Below, one piece after another: positions 1 to 7,986 of a DNA stretch of 64,000 nucleotides; the stretch's first letter is position 1; the number at the start of each line of letters is the position of its first letter. The notes beneath the pieces were generated by a model, which saw only the letters and a program-made list of their open reading frames with translations, did not search any database and was not told the origin of the DNA. The position numbers and the translations under genes are program-made. Source of the DNA: Siderastrea radians (Eukaryota; Cnidaria; Anthozoa; Scleractinia; Rhizangiidae); assembly GCA_964017195.1 (NCBI GenBank), contig OZ024900.1, positions 26,062,429 through 26,126,428 on the forward strand, in the 5' to 3' direction.

Positions 1-1331
1 AGTCAGGGCATCGGTATCGTTGACAGCACACGGAGGTCTGAAGGCCCGTGATGGGTTTGCCCGCATGGGTCTTGCTGGAATGGGCTTCCTTACACGCGGG
101 TCCAAAAAAGTCCCGATGACACGACCCGCAACGTTGAGTGGCTTTCAGGTGCCGGGGGGTATGCATATTGAAAATCGGGACAATCTTTTTGTCGACAGGC
201 TCCACACAGCTTGGTCTTGGTGCATGGATGCCGTCCCTCGGTGTTATAGGGTTTCCAACAATCCGCACACACATAACTGGACCCGAAAAATCCTGGCAAT
301 TTGGTGATGACATCATAATGGTCTTGGTTGTGCAACAGGATCAGTTGTTTGTCTTGAAGGGGACCAAACGTCGTGATGTGAAACGATCGCTGTGCATCCA
401 CCAGGATGATCTGGTAACCTCTGAGGGAGGGAGCTTGACTGAATTGGGTCAAGGCGTCATAGCTACAAGGACCGAAGGGCACCTGGGCTTCATTCTGGAG
501 GTCCCAAGCGAGGGTTCTTTGCAGGGACTTTCCTTGGCGGATGCTATTGTAGTTCGGGTGCTGGTCCACGCGAGCTTTGGCGACCACGAGGGCTCTGGCA
601 CAACAGAGTTCGTCATCATTTTGGATGCGGATGACCGATTTTTTCTTCATTGTCAATATGTTCATGGTGGGATGACCGGGTTTCCCGCGCCGTGGTCTGC
701 CTTTGCCTTGAGGCGCATGATGAACTTGTGTGATGGACACTTGAAAGGAATCGTCCATTTCAAATTGTTCGTTGCTGTTGAGGGCTTGGGCTAAACGTTG
801 GAACAGCGCTTCCACTCGTTCTGTGTCTCGACGCCATTCCCCTGCCCGTAATCCCCACCCCTGGAAATTATTGTGCAGGCGATCGGAGGCGATGGTAAAG
901 TAAAGGCGATCTTGATCGTGGAGGTCAGGCGTGGTGGTTAACACTTGATCGACGGCTCGACGTAATCCCTCTTGGAGAGCTTGGGTTATATTTTGGCCTG
1001 GCAGCAAGTTTCCCCTTTGACGTAACTGGGTCTTGAAATGACGTTCTTGTACCCCCATGCGATCACTCTTCCGATTGACAAAAGGTTGTAAGTCAAATTG
1101 GAAGGTAACGGGTTCAGCGGGATCCAAGCCACCCCCGCTTTGTTCGAAGTGGTCCAAGGCCTCTTGACAAATGGCGTCGTCACTGTCCGGCATCTCTTGG
1201 GTACAAATTAAACGTCCCACACAGGAATGGGTGTCGTCGTCGTCTTCACTTAAGTCCAATCCGAGCAAGGACAGGATCTCACCTCTGGCGAGGCCACTTG
1301 GCCCCGCCGCATCGTTATCTTGAGAGGACAT
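1..1331 (-). CDS. Polinton/adintovirus-type DNA polymerase B, N-terminal part (partial, frame break)
   Basis: This is the amino-terminal part of the protein-primed family-B polymerase that replicates adintovirus/Polinton genomes; the catalytic part lies beyond the left edge. The open frame runs 1331 to 90 (413 residues) from an ATG behind a TATA box. An acidic N-terminus precedes a typical pPolB region: a CCARA block near residue 245 and, near residues 335-385, a LPGFFG stretch with CxxC pairs. The frame closes at 90, but the minus strand stays cysteine/histidine-rich in another frame to position 1, with a CxxC...C...H finger expected at this point in the family. The frame change maps to a G6 run at 154-159. 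It may be a real inactivating indel or a homopolymer error. Family assignment is fairly sure; intactness is not. Confidence 0.75.
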
Positions 1332-1364
1332 GATCAGATAAACTGAGTGGCGATCGGGGTTTGT

Positions 1365-1571
1365 TTTTTATAGAGAACCAAAATGTCACGTGGGAGGGGA
1401 AGGAGCCAATCACTAAAGAGGGGTGCCCCCCTAGAGAGGGGGTGCCCTAGGGAGGGGTGGGACGAGGAGGGGGGACCCCCCTCCCCCCTCTCTAATTAGG
1501 GTCCATGGGGCATCACGGGAAGGAATAAGTCCCTATAAAAGAAATCGAATCGCCGGCGGAGTCATCTCAAA
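1365..1571. promoter_or_regulatory. Divergent promoter between polymerase and early-type locus
   Basis: A TATAAAAA box on the minus strand (1365-1372) lies about 35 bases before the polymerase ATG. A TATAAAAG box on the plus strand (1534-1541) lies about 30 bases before the ATG at 1572. Between them is a very GC-rich stretch of G and C runs (about 1420-1493). Part of it (1466-1490) recurs in opposite orientation at 17.28 kb. The layout suggests two polymerase-II promoters sharing a control region; this is inference from sequence alone. Confidence 0.6.
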
Positions 1572-1973
1572 ATGGAGGTTGATCAAGACAAGCTATTGAA
1601 AGTGTTTGAAAGGTTTGAAGCAGAGTTAGAAGTGGAGGAGATCTTGAGGAAAGTCAAGGAGGAGTTGACACTGGACTCAACTGTCACTGAGTTTGGGGAG
1701 AAGCTGAAAGAGAGGGAGCAGCTCAAAGAGGCAGCTCAGGCAACCCGGGCAGCACGAGCCACTTACTTCCACCAGCTGTGCTACCCTCAATACACCTGTG
1801 ACTGGTTCATTGAGGGTCTCGACTTCTGTTGCGACTACTGGCGGTATGAGTTTAAGCGCCCAGCCACCCCTCCGCCAGCACCGCCCCCCTCGCCCGAGGT
1901 CTCCCGTAAGCGAGGGCCTCCGCCGCAGCAAGCGACAACGCACCACGTACCGACCAAACAACGACGACGATGA
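1572..1973 (+). CDS. Early-type protein with Cys/Trp-rich motif, unknown function
   Basis: A 133-residue frame opens with an ATG about 30 bases after a TATAAAAG box. It has a charged helical N-terminus (residues 1-60, Glu/Lys rich), then a compact Cys/aromatic block near residues 69-95 (HQLCYPQYTCDWF followed by FCCDYW), and a proline-rich, basic tail. The Cys/Trp block superficially recalls zinc-binding early proteins of small DNA tumour viruses, and adintoviruses are reported to carry such genes, but I cannot establish homology. The last 60 codons overlap the next frame at 1846-3111, so splicing or a frame change may link the two. Position, promoter and divergence from the polymerase fit an early gene. 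Confidence 0.55.
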   Translation: MEVDQDKLLKVFERFEAELEVEEILRKVKEELTLDSTVTEFGEKLKEREQLKEAAQATRAARATYFHQLCYPQYTCDWFIEGLDFCCDYWRYEFKRPATPPPAPPPSPEVSRKRGPPPQQATTHHVPTKQRRR

Positions 1974-3111
1974 CTCTGACCCAGACGACGTTGACGACAA
2001 GAAGGACGAGGACTATGCCCCTGACGACGACAACGACGACTCTGACCCAGACGAGGACTTGAACGACTATGTTTCCGACCCTGACGACCTTAACGACTCT
2101 GAACCAGGCGAGGACTTGAACGACATTGTTTCCGACCCTGACGACGACGACGACGACGAAACGACAGAGTTACTGACGAAAGACGAACAACGACGGAGAC
2201 GGAACGCCATCAAAAAAGCTAGGTACAAGGCCCGCTACCCAGAGAAAGCCCGAGCGAGGAATATTCGCAAAAAAGCCAACTACCGACGCAAGTACCCTGA
2301 GAAAGTGCGTGCGGCCAAAAAACGATACGTCGAACAAAATCTGGATCGAGTGCAGGAGTCCAGAAGGCGTTATGAGGAGACGCATAAGGAGGAACGGCGT
2401 GCCGCCAAAAAACAATGGGCCCGAAACAACCGAGCACGTTGCACCGAAAGCGATCGACGGTATAAAGAGAAAAACAAGGAACGTATCAGACTCCGAGATC
2501 GTGAGTATCGTGAAAAGAATTGTGTTCGAATAGCCGAGTATCAAAGGAAGTACAACAGAACTGAAAAAGGAGGAGCGATTCGTCGGGCCTATCGTGCTGC
2601 GAACCGAGAGAAGCTGCTGGCGCAAAGAAGAGAGTACTACTGGGAGAACCGCGAGAAGATGCTGGAGAAATCAAAAAGGAAGAAGGACGTGCCGCAACCT
2701 TCTCTGGAATCGTATTTGAATGACTTTTGTGCCTCCTTACCTTCTGTAGAGAGACAGAAAACGGCCGAGAAAATCAAAGCATTGGGACCCTTGAAATTGA
2801 CCATTCTCTTGGAGGACTTTATAAAATCCATACCAAAAACGTTTGAGAACATTTCTTTTTCTGAATCATTTCTTGAGGATTATACTCTCACGGATATGGA
2901 TTCGGGGGATGTGCAAGTCATGGACCCCTCTGACTTGGAGGACGTTTCCTCTTTGTTGCAGGGCGTATCGCCTGACGAGTGGACCGAGTTACTGAGGGAT
3001 GTGGAGGACTCTTGTTCCTTTGATCTGGAGGCATTGGTGCCCCCCGAAGACTTCGTTCATGACATGTCACCCGACGAGGGGGTGGATTTATTGTATGATT
3101 TAGTAACATAA
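1846..3111 (+). CDS. Acidic/basic repeat protein, possible downstream exon of early locus
   Basis: The frame is open from 1798 (a GTG) to 3111; the first ATG is at 1846. It encodes an Asp-rich acidic tract of about 75 residues (1955-2165), then seven or eight degenerate repeats of about 20 residues with the theme YRxxxPEKxRxxxKxR (2200-2680), highly basic and helical. An acidic C-terminal third follows, with repeated SPDE/PSDLE motifs resembling activation domains. The repeat type is seen in phage and eukaryotic viral proteins of uncertain role, probably nucleic-acid binding. No promoter sits directly before 1846 and the frame overlaps the 133-residue ORF by over 100 bases, so it may be reached by splicing or frameshifting. 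Coding seems certain from amino-acid composition; its start is not. Confidence 0.6.
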   Translation: MSLSAQPPLRQHRPPRPRSPVSEGLRRSKRQRTTYRPNNDDDDSDPDDVDDKKDEDYAPDDDNDDSDPDEDLNDYVSDPDDLNDSEPGEDLNDIVSDPDDDDDDETTELLTKDEQRRRRNAIKKARYKARYPEKARARNIRKKANYRRKYPEKVRAAKKRYVEQNLDRVQESRRRYEETHKEERRAAKKQWARNNRARCTESDRRYKEKNKERIRLRDREYREKNCVRIAEYQRKYNRTEKGGAIRRAYRAANREKLLAQRREYYWENREKMLEKSKRKKDVPQPSLESYLNDFCASLPSVERQKTAEKIKALGPLKLTILLEDFIKSIPKTFENISFSESFLEDYTLTDMDSGDVQVMDPSDLEDVSSLLQGVSPDEWTELLRDVEDSCSFDLEALVPPEDFVHDMSPDEGVDLLYDLVT

Positions 3112-3389
3112 AACATGTTCGTTTCCGTATTTGGCAGAACATTCGTTTCCGTATTTGACAGATCGTGACATTGTGGTAGAACGATCAAAGAGACAGTGAC
3201 ATTTTTTTTTTTTTTTTTTATCAACGTGGATCATATTTGTCTACACTACAAGGAGTTCTCCAGAATCCTGTTTGAGAATCCTGTTTTGGACACTACATCT
3301 TTGTTTTGAGACAGTACTAAGGAACCAATCAGACATTTTCATTTTTTATTGACACAACATGTAACTGGGGGTTGTCATTAAAGTGTTTT
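3112..3389. terminator. Convergent 3' ends, polyadenylation region
   Basis: No gene is visible here. It separates the converging early-type locus and late minus-strand cluster. AATAAA on the minus strand at 3345-3350 lies just past the stop codon of the last late gene. A T18 run sits near 3203-3220 and a short direct repeat of CGTTTCCGTATTTG at 3119 and 3144. It is probably the poly(A) site of the whole minus-strand unit. Confidence 0.5.
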
Positions 3390-3749
3390 TTACAATTTTA
3401 AACGTTTCTTGGCTTGCATGATTTTCTTGACCACCCGTTCCGTCTTGGTTTTCTTGCCGGGTAATTTATCAATGGCTTGGATCATCTTGGTATCGGCTTT
3501 CCATTTGTCTTGCAAATTCTTGGCACGGCTGTAATCAATGTCGTGTTGTTTGGCAATCCGGTCCAAACGATTTTTTCCGGGGTCCCCACGTTTCAGACGT
3601 TTGGCTAAATGTGTCCCAGGGCCCATGTATTGATAGCCGGGCCAATGAAATTCTTTGCCGGTTTTAGCAATCCATTTTTGGACATCCAAGGCCCCTCCAC
3701 GTTGGGTGCGTTTCACACCCCTTCTCCTCCTCCTCCTGTGGGTGGGCAT
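3390..3749 (-). CDS. Phospholipase A2-like virion protein (parvovirus VP1/Polinton type)
   Basis: A 119-residue protein with an Arg-rich start, a QRGGA motif (residues 16-20) and a compact PLA2-like core. The calcium-loop motif YMGPG is at residues 41-45 and the catalytic HDIDY at residues 69-73, with GDPGKNRLD between them as in parvovirus VP1 unique regions. In parvoviruses this domain opens endosomal membranes during entry; the same role here is inference. The Arg-rich leader ending in QRGG looks like a propeptide for the adenain-like protease at 8.1 kb. It is the last gene of the late cluster, four bases after its neighbour. A homologous domain occurs in element B1 (38.28-39.38 kb). Confidence 0.8.
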   Translation of the reverse strand: MPTHRRRRRRGVKRTQRGGALDVQKWIAKTGKEFHWPGYQYMGPGTHLAKRLKRGDPGKNRLDRIAKQHDIDYSRAKNLQDKWKADTKMIQAIDKLPGKKTKTERVVKKIMQAKKRLKL

Positions 3750-3752
3750 CGT

Positions 3753-4427
3753 TTACTCACTGTCGTACTGCAAACGTCGTCGTCGGGGTGCTTTGCCTTT
3801 GGCCCAATCTTCCCAACCGGGTAAGGGTTTCAATGCTTGCACTTCACGGGAGATGCCTTTGCCTTTGCCTTTGCCTTTGCCTTTGCCTTTGCCTTTGCCT
3901 TTAGCAGCACCACTTTCGGTTAAATGCTTTTCCCAGGCCTTGCGTCGTTCTCGCACGGCTTGTAAACGAGTCCGGATATCCCCTCGGCTGGTAGAAGGTC
4001 TCTCTTCTCCTCGACTGGTAGAAGGTCTCGGTTCTCTCGCGCCTTCCCTGGTAGCAGGGGTAATGGTGGGTTTGGGAGCCGACGGACCTCCTTTTATCAT
4101 GCGCTTCAACCATTGTTCCACGGGTCCCGTCACCAAATCCCCGGCCTCTTCGTCTTCGTCTTCGCCTGGCGGGGCCCCCGGAGCCCCCACTCCCACGCCT
4201 CCGGGAAATTGACGAATGCGTTTGGTTAACTTGATTAATTCTTGACTCAGGGGTTTGGTTTGAGCATTGACCACGGCCGGGGGCAATTGAGGGTTGGCTA
4301 ACAAGACATGTTTTTGAGCGGCGAGCTTGGCGGCTTTGTTCAACAAGGCATTTTCGGTGAGTTCTCCTTTGTAATATTGAACGAGTTGTTCCAAGTCCTG
4401 GTGGGGAATCATGTAGACTGCATCCAT
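3753..4427 (-). CDS. Late protein with Gly-Lys repeat tail, unknown function
   Basis: A 224-residue protein of no recognised family. The N-terminal 70 residues are helical; an acidic EDEDEE patch and proline-rich linkers follow. Near residues 130-150 is a duplicated RPSTSRG motif. A run of eight or nine Gly-Lys pairs (residues about 176-192) is encoded by a hexanucleotide repeat (3856-3902). It ends in RRRR and an acidic stop. Overlap with the upstream frame (start 4427 against stop 4409) and the tight fit before the PLA2 gene indicate translation within the late cluster. The basic, low-complexity tail suggests DNA or capsid binding, but this is a guess. Confidence 0.6.
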   Translation of the reverse strand: MDAVYMIPHQDLEQLVQYYKGELTENALLNKAAKLAAQKHVLLANPQLPPAVVNAQTKPLSQELIKLTKRIRQFPGGVGVGAPGAPPGEDEDEEAGDLVTGPVEQWLKRMIKGGPSAPKPTITPATREGAREPRPSTSRGEERPSTSRGDIRTRLQAVRERRKAWEKHLTESGAAKGKGKGKGKGKGKGKGISREVQALKPLPGWEDWAKGKAPRRRRLQYDSE

Positions 4428-4648
4428 GGGGGTTGACTACACTCGGAGCAAAGTTCCCCGTCTTCTATTTGACGACAGCTCTCACAAAGACGGGACTTTA
4501 AGATGTGCCTGTACTCTCGATACAACAGGTGATATTTATGCTTCCAATAATGACACTCGTCTTTCCACCGGTCGGTGGTCCGATTGGCCTCTTGTAACAG
4601 GGTCATCCATGTGGCCAGGGTTAAGGGGTCGGTCGAGCACATTGACAT
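4409..4648 (-). CDS. Small zinc-ribbon-like late protein
   Basis: From the ATG at 4648 this is about 79 residues. A helical, Trp/Tyr-rich N-terminal half (WKDECHYWKHKYHLLYREYR) is followed by two CxxC pairs near the C-terminus (LCESC and LCSEC) that could bind one zinc ion. The upstream in-frame Met at 4702 lies inside the preceding gene, so the internal start is preferred; it overlaps that gene by 28 bases. No family recognised. Confidence 0.5.
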   Translation of the reverse strand: MSMCSTDPLTLATWMTLLQEANRTTDRWKDECHYWKHKYHLLYREYRHILKSRLCESCRQIEDGELCSECSQPPWMQST

Positions 4649-4947
4649 AACACCTCGTGAAGTCCTTGAAATAACCCGCGTCCTTTTTGTTGAACCAACC
4701 ACGCCCGACGTTTTTTGACGGAATGTCGACGACGTCCCAAATCGCGTAGCACCCTTTTATAGGGTTGAAGTTTAGTCAGCATGGGGGGTGTGACGGGAAT
4801 CTTGTTTTTTAAAAAGTTCAAGACCAGTTCACTCACGGCATTGATTTGATCGGCATTGGCATGTTGTAACAACTCTTGACGTTTGGAACCATTGGCTTCT
4901 TGTAACATGGAGCGTAAAAACGGTAATTGACGTCGAAGACGTTGCAT
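4621..4947 (-). CDS. Small basic late protein of adintovirus type, unknown function
   Basis: A 108-residue protein. The pattern (leucine-rich helix, NADQINAVSELVLNFLK, then PVTPPMLTKLQPYKRVLR and a basic stretch ending QKGRG) resembles a small conserved protein I recall from cnidarian and arthropod adintovirus/Maverick genomes, where a similar helix precedes a Gly-rich hydrophobic tail. The QKGRG motif near residue 90 could be a maturation site for the viral protease. Start ATG at 4947 lies 3 bases past the stop of the upstream gene. Function unknown; virion component likely by position. Confidence 0.6.
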   Translation of the reverse strand: MQRLRRQLPFLRSMLQEANGSKRQELLQHANADQINAVSELVLNFLKNKIPVTPPMLTKLQPYKRVLRDLGRRRHSVKKRRAWLVQQKGRGLFQGLHEVLCQCARPTP

Positions 4948-4950
4948 CGT

Positions 4951-5127
4951 TTATCGGTGACGGCGACGATAGCGTTGATTGGCTTTTTGGATCGTGCGTT
5001 TTATACGTTTATCCGTTTCCAAGGCCACGGCTTTCCCCAATCCCGTCAGGGCAGGGACCAATAGATTTACAAAACCACCGCGTTGACGTCGTCGTCGTCG
5101 TCGGCGTCTTCTCTTCAAGGATACCAT
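4951..5127 (-). CDS. Adenovirus pX/mu-like short core protein
   Basis: Only 58 codons. It begins with a run of nine arginines, then QRGGF (residues 15-19) and a hydrophobic helix FVNLLVPALTGLGKAVAL, and ends in a basic tail. The order polyarginine, RGG cleavage-like site, hydrophobic membrane-active segment is that of adenovirus core protein X (mu) and its counterparts in adintoviruses. It overlaps the upstream gene (stop at 5115) by 13 bases. The role expected for the family is DNA condensation and perhaps membrane interaction after proteolysis at RGG; here it is inferred from shape and neighbours. Confidence 0.65.
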   Translation of the reverse strand: MVSLKRRRRRRRRRQRGGFVNLLVPALTGLGKAVALETDKRIKRTIQKANQRYRRRHR

Positions 5128-5450
5128 GAGTGCGACAAGACACGTTGAAGGGCTTTGTTTTGTTTGATGAGGTCTTGCGTCTCTTTATAGCCTTGACGGG
5201 TATTGCGTTTCAAATCGGACCACCAACCCCCACCTCGTTGTCGTCGTCGTCGGTAATGTTGTACATTATCGGTAATGCCTTTTAAGGCTTGCCCGCCTAA
5301 TTTGCCTAAAGCCAGTCCAAACCCCGGCGCAGGGCCTGAGAGAAACATACTCATGCCATGGGCAATTTTATCCACCAAACGGGGTTTGCGACGCATTAAA
5401 GCTCCTCCTCGTTGTTTCCTTTTTCTGCGTTGACGTCGAAGACGTTTCAT
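5115..5450 (-). CDS. Basic virion protein with two RGG processing motifs
   Basis: About 111 residues from the ATG at 5450, which overlaps the upstream stop codon. A basic leader ends at QRGGA (residues 15-19). A middle segment carries a Gly/Ala-rich amphipathic stretch (GPAPGFGLALGKLGGQAL), then RRRRQRGGGWW and a charged C-terminus. Two RGG motifs would give three pieces if cut by the adenain-like protease, reminiscent of adenovirus pVI or pX maturation. The longer frame from 5501 runs into the neighbouring gene and is less likely as the start. Confidence 0.6.
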   Translation of the reverse strand: MKRLRRQRRKRKQRGGALMRRKPRLVDKIAHGMSMFLSGPAPGFGLALGKLGGQALKGITDNVQHYRRRRQRGGGWWSDLKRNTRQGYKETQDLIKQNKALQRVLSHSWYP

Positions 5451-5719
5451 TGGATACAGCACTTGTTCGGTTTTTTGGCATAGCCTTTGTCGATCAACCA
5501 ACTGTTGTACCCTTTGGTACCCCCTCGTCTTTTATACGCTTGATATTGTTGTTTGTACCCCGATACCATCTTTCTCCCTTGGGTAGCACTCATTTGCGGT
5601 TTTTTCAAGGCTTTGACCAAGTCACTTGTGATGTCATACCCCTTTTTCACGTCGACGAGCCAAGGTATGCCTTCTCCTTGCTGGGTTCTTCTTTTTGTTC
5701 GTCTTCTTCGGGGGGCCAT
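5447..5719 (-). CDS. Small basic late protein with QQGEG motif
   Basis: A 90-residue protein. A basic leader (RRRRTKRR) is followed by QQGEGI at residues 13-18, which fits the (M/I/L/Q)xGxG type of adenain site. The rest is Lys/Tyr-rich. Its stop overlaps the next ATG (TGATG arrangement), showing compact coding. The start at 5719 overlaps the upstream membrane-protein gene by 73 bases. No enzyme motif is visible; virion or DNA-binding role inferred. Confidence 0.55.
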   Translation of the reverse strand: MAPRRRRTKRRTQQGEGIPWLVDVKKGYDITSDLVKALKKPQMSATQGRKMVSGYKQQYQAYKRRGGTKGYNSWLIDKGYAKKPNKCCIQ

Positions 5720-6324
5720 GGTTCTAAGAGTGTCGGGCTGGGAGGGAGCGGCTTTTTATGGATCCAATAGTCTTTGGGTTTCAAGGGACGAGGACATCCG
5801 TCCACATAGCATAGGGCTTCCACGGGATGGTACACAAAATGACCATGGTACTCTTGCACGCATCGTTTGGGTAACGGAGGGGTGAAATCCACAATGGTGT
5901 CATCCAACGTTTGCATCTTGATTAAAAATCCTTCCAGGTCCTCCAAGGGGACACCTCTCACATAGGTTTTCAATTCGGTCAAGGCTTTGGCATAGGTGGT
6001 AAACGCAAACCGACTCATGGTCACTTTAAATCGGTATTGTTTAAAATCATTCCATCCTTTGACCACGGTGCCCACCGCCGCCAAACAGGCTACCAACGTG
6101 CTGTTGTCCAACAGGGGTCCGGCAATCATGCCCGCGGCCATCAGGAGTAACGCCAGACCATTGAACAAGGCATTGATACACTTGTAATGATTCAACATTT
6201 TTCGATAACCCCACCATTGTTGATGGTAAAAGGCATACAAGGAATCCATCCGTTGTAACAATTCCGGTGGGAAGGGGATGCCAGGACGTCGAGATCCATT
6301 CAATAACGACACGGGGGTTTTCAT
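5647..6324 (-). CDS. Two-helix membrane protein shared with element B2
   Basis: About 225 residues from the ATG at 6324. An N-terminal YxFYHQQWWGYRK motif near residue 32 is followed by two adjacent hydrophobic segments (residues about 50-72 and 76-92) likely to form a membrane hairpin. Then come FAFTTYAKALTELKTYVRG and DTIVDF blocks and a proline/acidic C-terminal tail. The 161-residue protein at 58.2-58.7 kb in B2 shares the YYHKKxYGY motif, the hydrophobic pair, YxLRG and IxDYC in the same order, so this is a conserved gene of both integrates. I do not recognise a named family. It could be an envelope, membrane-remodelling or scaffold protein. Confidence 0.65.
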   Translation of the reverse strand: MKTPVSLLNGSRRPGIPFPPELLQRMDSLYAFYHQQWWGYRKMLNHYKCINALFNGLALLLMAAGMIAGPLLDNSTLVACLAAVGTVVKGWNDFKQYRFKVTMSRFAFTTYAKALTELKTYVRGVPLEDLEGFLIKMQTLDDTIVDFTPPLPKRCVQEYHGHFVYHPVEALCYVDGCPRPLKPKDYWIHKKPLPPSPTLLEPWPPEEDEQKEEPSKEKAYLGSST

Positions 6325-6326
6325 CC

Positions 6327-7247
6327 TCACGGCGAGACCCGGGACGACGAGGTTTGTACGCTCGGGGCGCCTCCTTGTTTATAACTGGTCACAATGCTAT
6401 TGGTCATGGTCACATTAGCAATGTCCCGTCCTTGGGCCAATTGTTCTTGATCTTGTAACAGCATGCGTAAACGTCGTTGTAAAGCGGCTTGACGCAAGGT
6501 ACGAGGTTGTCTACCAGACCCCCCAGACGATCCGGGAGTACTGGAGGTAGGTGAAGTGGGGAAAAGGCGTCGGCGTCGGCGCCCCCGTCGTCCACCACCA
6601 CCTCCTCCTCCACCGCCTCCACCTCCTCCACCTCCTCCACCTCCTCCTCCTCCACCAGCACCACCAGCACCACCACCACCACCACCACCAGCACCACCAC
6701 CACCACCAGCAGCACCACCACCGCCACCACCACCGCCACGTCCACCGCCACGTCCACCGCCACGTCCGCCTCTAGTCCTAGGTCCACGGCGCCCCCTACC
6801 ATTACCCCCAGCCCCCGCGGCTGCTCGAACACCCGCCCGGGGTACGCTAGGAGGCGTTGCAGGCGTTCGAGCCCCGGACGACAAGCCAGCGCTCCCCGGA
6901 CTAAGGGGGGTTCGCGCTCCGGACGACAAGCCAGCGCTCCCCCTACTAAGTGGAGTGTCCACGGAAGACGGCGGGGTGGTCTGGGGGCTATGGAAGGATG
7001 GACTTCCTGGGCTTCCTACCCCCGCGGGGGAAGAGGTTCTATACGCAGGAGGGGAGGGCAACTGGTCCACATATGCGATCATGTCCTCGACGGTCATTTG
7101 ATCAAAGGCTTGGTCGATCAAGCTTGAGTCCCCTGTATCCAAAATTTCCTGGATGGTGCCTGGAGACACTTGGTTGCTGCTGGACGCCCCGACCCCCGCA
7201 GGGGTCGTGGTATCGTACGATTGCGGAGGTTGACGGTCATCGGCCAT
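6327..7247 (-). CDS. Glycine-rich late protein with long polyglycine tract
   Basis: About 306 residues from the ATG at 7247; the upstream extension would need a TTG start. The N-terminal half is Ser/Pro-rich with a duplicated SAGLSSGARTP unit. The middle is RGG-like (RGGRGGGRGGGRGG) leading into a tract of over 50 residues that is almost pure glycine, encoded by CCACCN repeats (about 6594-6760) and bounded by RRGRRRRR. The C-terminus is helical (LRQAALQRRLRMLLQDQEQL) and contains a KQGGA motif. Four bases separate it from the membrane-protein gene. The Gly tract is probably unstable in length. Function unknown; an RGG-type nucleic-acid-binding virion protein is plausible. Confidence 0.6.
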   Translation of the reverse strand: MADDRQPPQSYDTTTPAGVGASSSNQVSPGTIQEILDTGDSSLIDQAFDQMTVEDMIAYVDQLPSPPAYRTSSPAGVGSPGSPSFHSPQTTPPSSVDTPLSRGSAGLSSGARTPLSPGSAGLSSGARTPATPPSVPRAGVRAAAGAGGNGRGRRGPRTRGGRGGGRGGGRGGGGGGGGAAGGGGGAGGGGGGGAGGAGGGGGGGGGGGGGGGGGGGGGGRRGRRRRRLFPTSPTSSTPGSSGGSGRQPRTLRQAALQRRLRMLLQDQEQLAQGRDIANVTMTNSIVTSYKQGGAPSVQTSSSRVSP

Positions 7248-7287
7248 GCTCGCTCTTTTTTCCGGTTCCAAAGGGGGTGTCGTGCCT

Positions 7288-7941
7288 TTATACTCGCTTT
7301 TGATAGGTGCGCGTCCATCCTTCGTCTTTTAACAGGTGACTCAACACACGTTGTTGATCGGAGGAGGCCGGGTGTAAATCCAACATCAAATAGCCATAGG
7401 GGCGGGTGGTGGCTTGATGAAACGTCTCCAAGGTGTCTTTCCAAGTGGTCGGAAACGATTGCAGCATGACATTGCGTACCCCTAATTGATCCCGGGGATT
7501 CTTGAACGCCACAATGTAATGCGCATTGCGGGATATACTTTTGGCATAGCGCCCCACGGGAAACATGTCTTGGCACAAGTAGAGCACCGTCACTCCTTGA
7601 TGATGTGAATGTTTGGTGAATAAATCCAACACGCGTTTATCGTGACTCCCTTCATCCATTAAATCATCCAAGACTAGGACCCCCTGTCCTTCAGGAAACC
7701 ATTGGACCAACGCGTCATGATCGGGAATCCCTTCGTGAAACACCACCCCATGATCTTGCATGCCTTGAAATCGATCTTGCCACGCCCCATAACAATAATG
7801 CATTTGGGTCGGTGGGGTGTCAAACAACTCGGGGTTGTCTACCAAGAGTTTTTCCGTAAACACGGTTTTGCCACATCCCGACGGGCCCACCACCAAGATA
7901 GAGGAGGGAGTATGAAAACGAAACGGTTTCCCCGTTTGCAT
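7288..7941 (-). CDS. Packaging ATPase (A32/FtsK-HerA type)
   Basis: A 217-residue P-loop ATPase. Walker A is GPSGCGKT (residues 19-26) and Walker B is VLVLDDLMDE (about 88-97). The compact size, start close to the P-loop, and the C-terminal YLMLDLHPASSDQQR stretch match the genome-packaging ATPases of adintoviruses, Polintons and virophages. It would power DNA entry into the capsid formed by the protein at 8.64-10.04 kb. It follows the tRNA-like gene and its AATAAA. B2 carries a homologue at 60.59-61.16 kb. Confidence 0.85.
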   Translation of the reverse strand: MQTGKPFRFHTPSSILVVGPSGCGKTVFTEKLLVDNPELFDTPPTQMHYCYGAWQDRFQGMQDHGVVFHEGIPDHDALVQWFPEGQGVLVLDDLMDEGSHDKRVLDLFTKHSHHQGVTVLYLCQDMFPVGRYAKSISRNAHYIVAFKNPRDQLGVRNVMLQSFPTTWKDTLETFHQATTRPYGYLMLDLHPASSDQQRVLSHLLKDEGWTRTYQKRV

Positions 7942-7986
7942 GATGATGATACTACCCCTTTAGAAAAAAAAAGGCACCTTTTTATT

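Noticed and set aside
138..794. Plus-strand frame of 218 codons
   Set aside because: Antisense shadow of the polymerase N-terminal region.
1907..1929. A GTAAGC...CGCAG mini-intron joining the two early frames
   Set aside because: The span is about 22 bases, too short for known spliceosomal introns; a longer intron or other mechanism would be needed.
3655..4212. Plus-strand frame with a PLPLPL repeat
   Set aside because: Complement of the Gly-Lys repeat gene on the minus strand.
6556..7101. Plus-strand proline-rich frame of 181 codons
   Set aside because: It is the antisense shadow of the polyglycine gene; proline runs are the complement of GGN codons and there is no start or promoter context.
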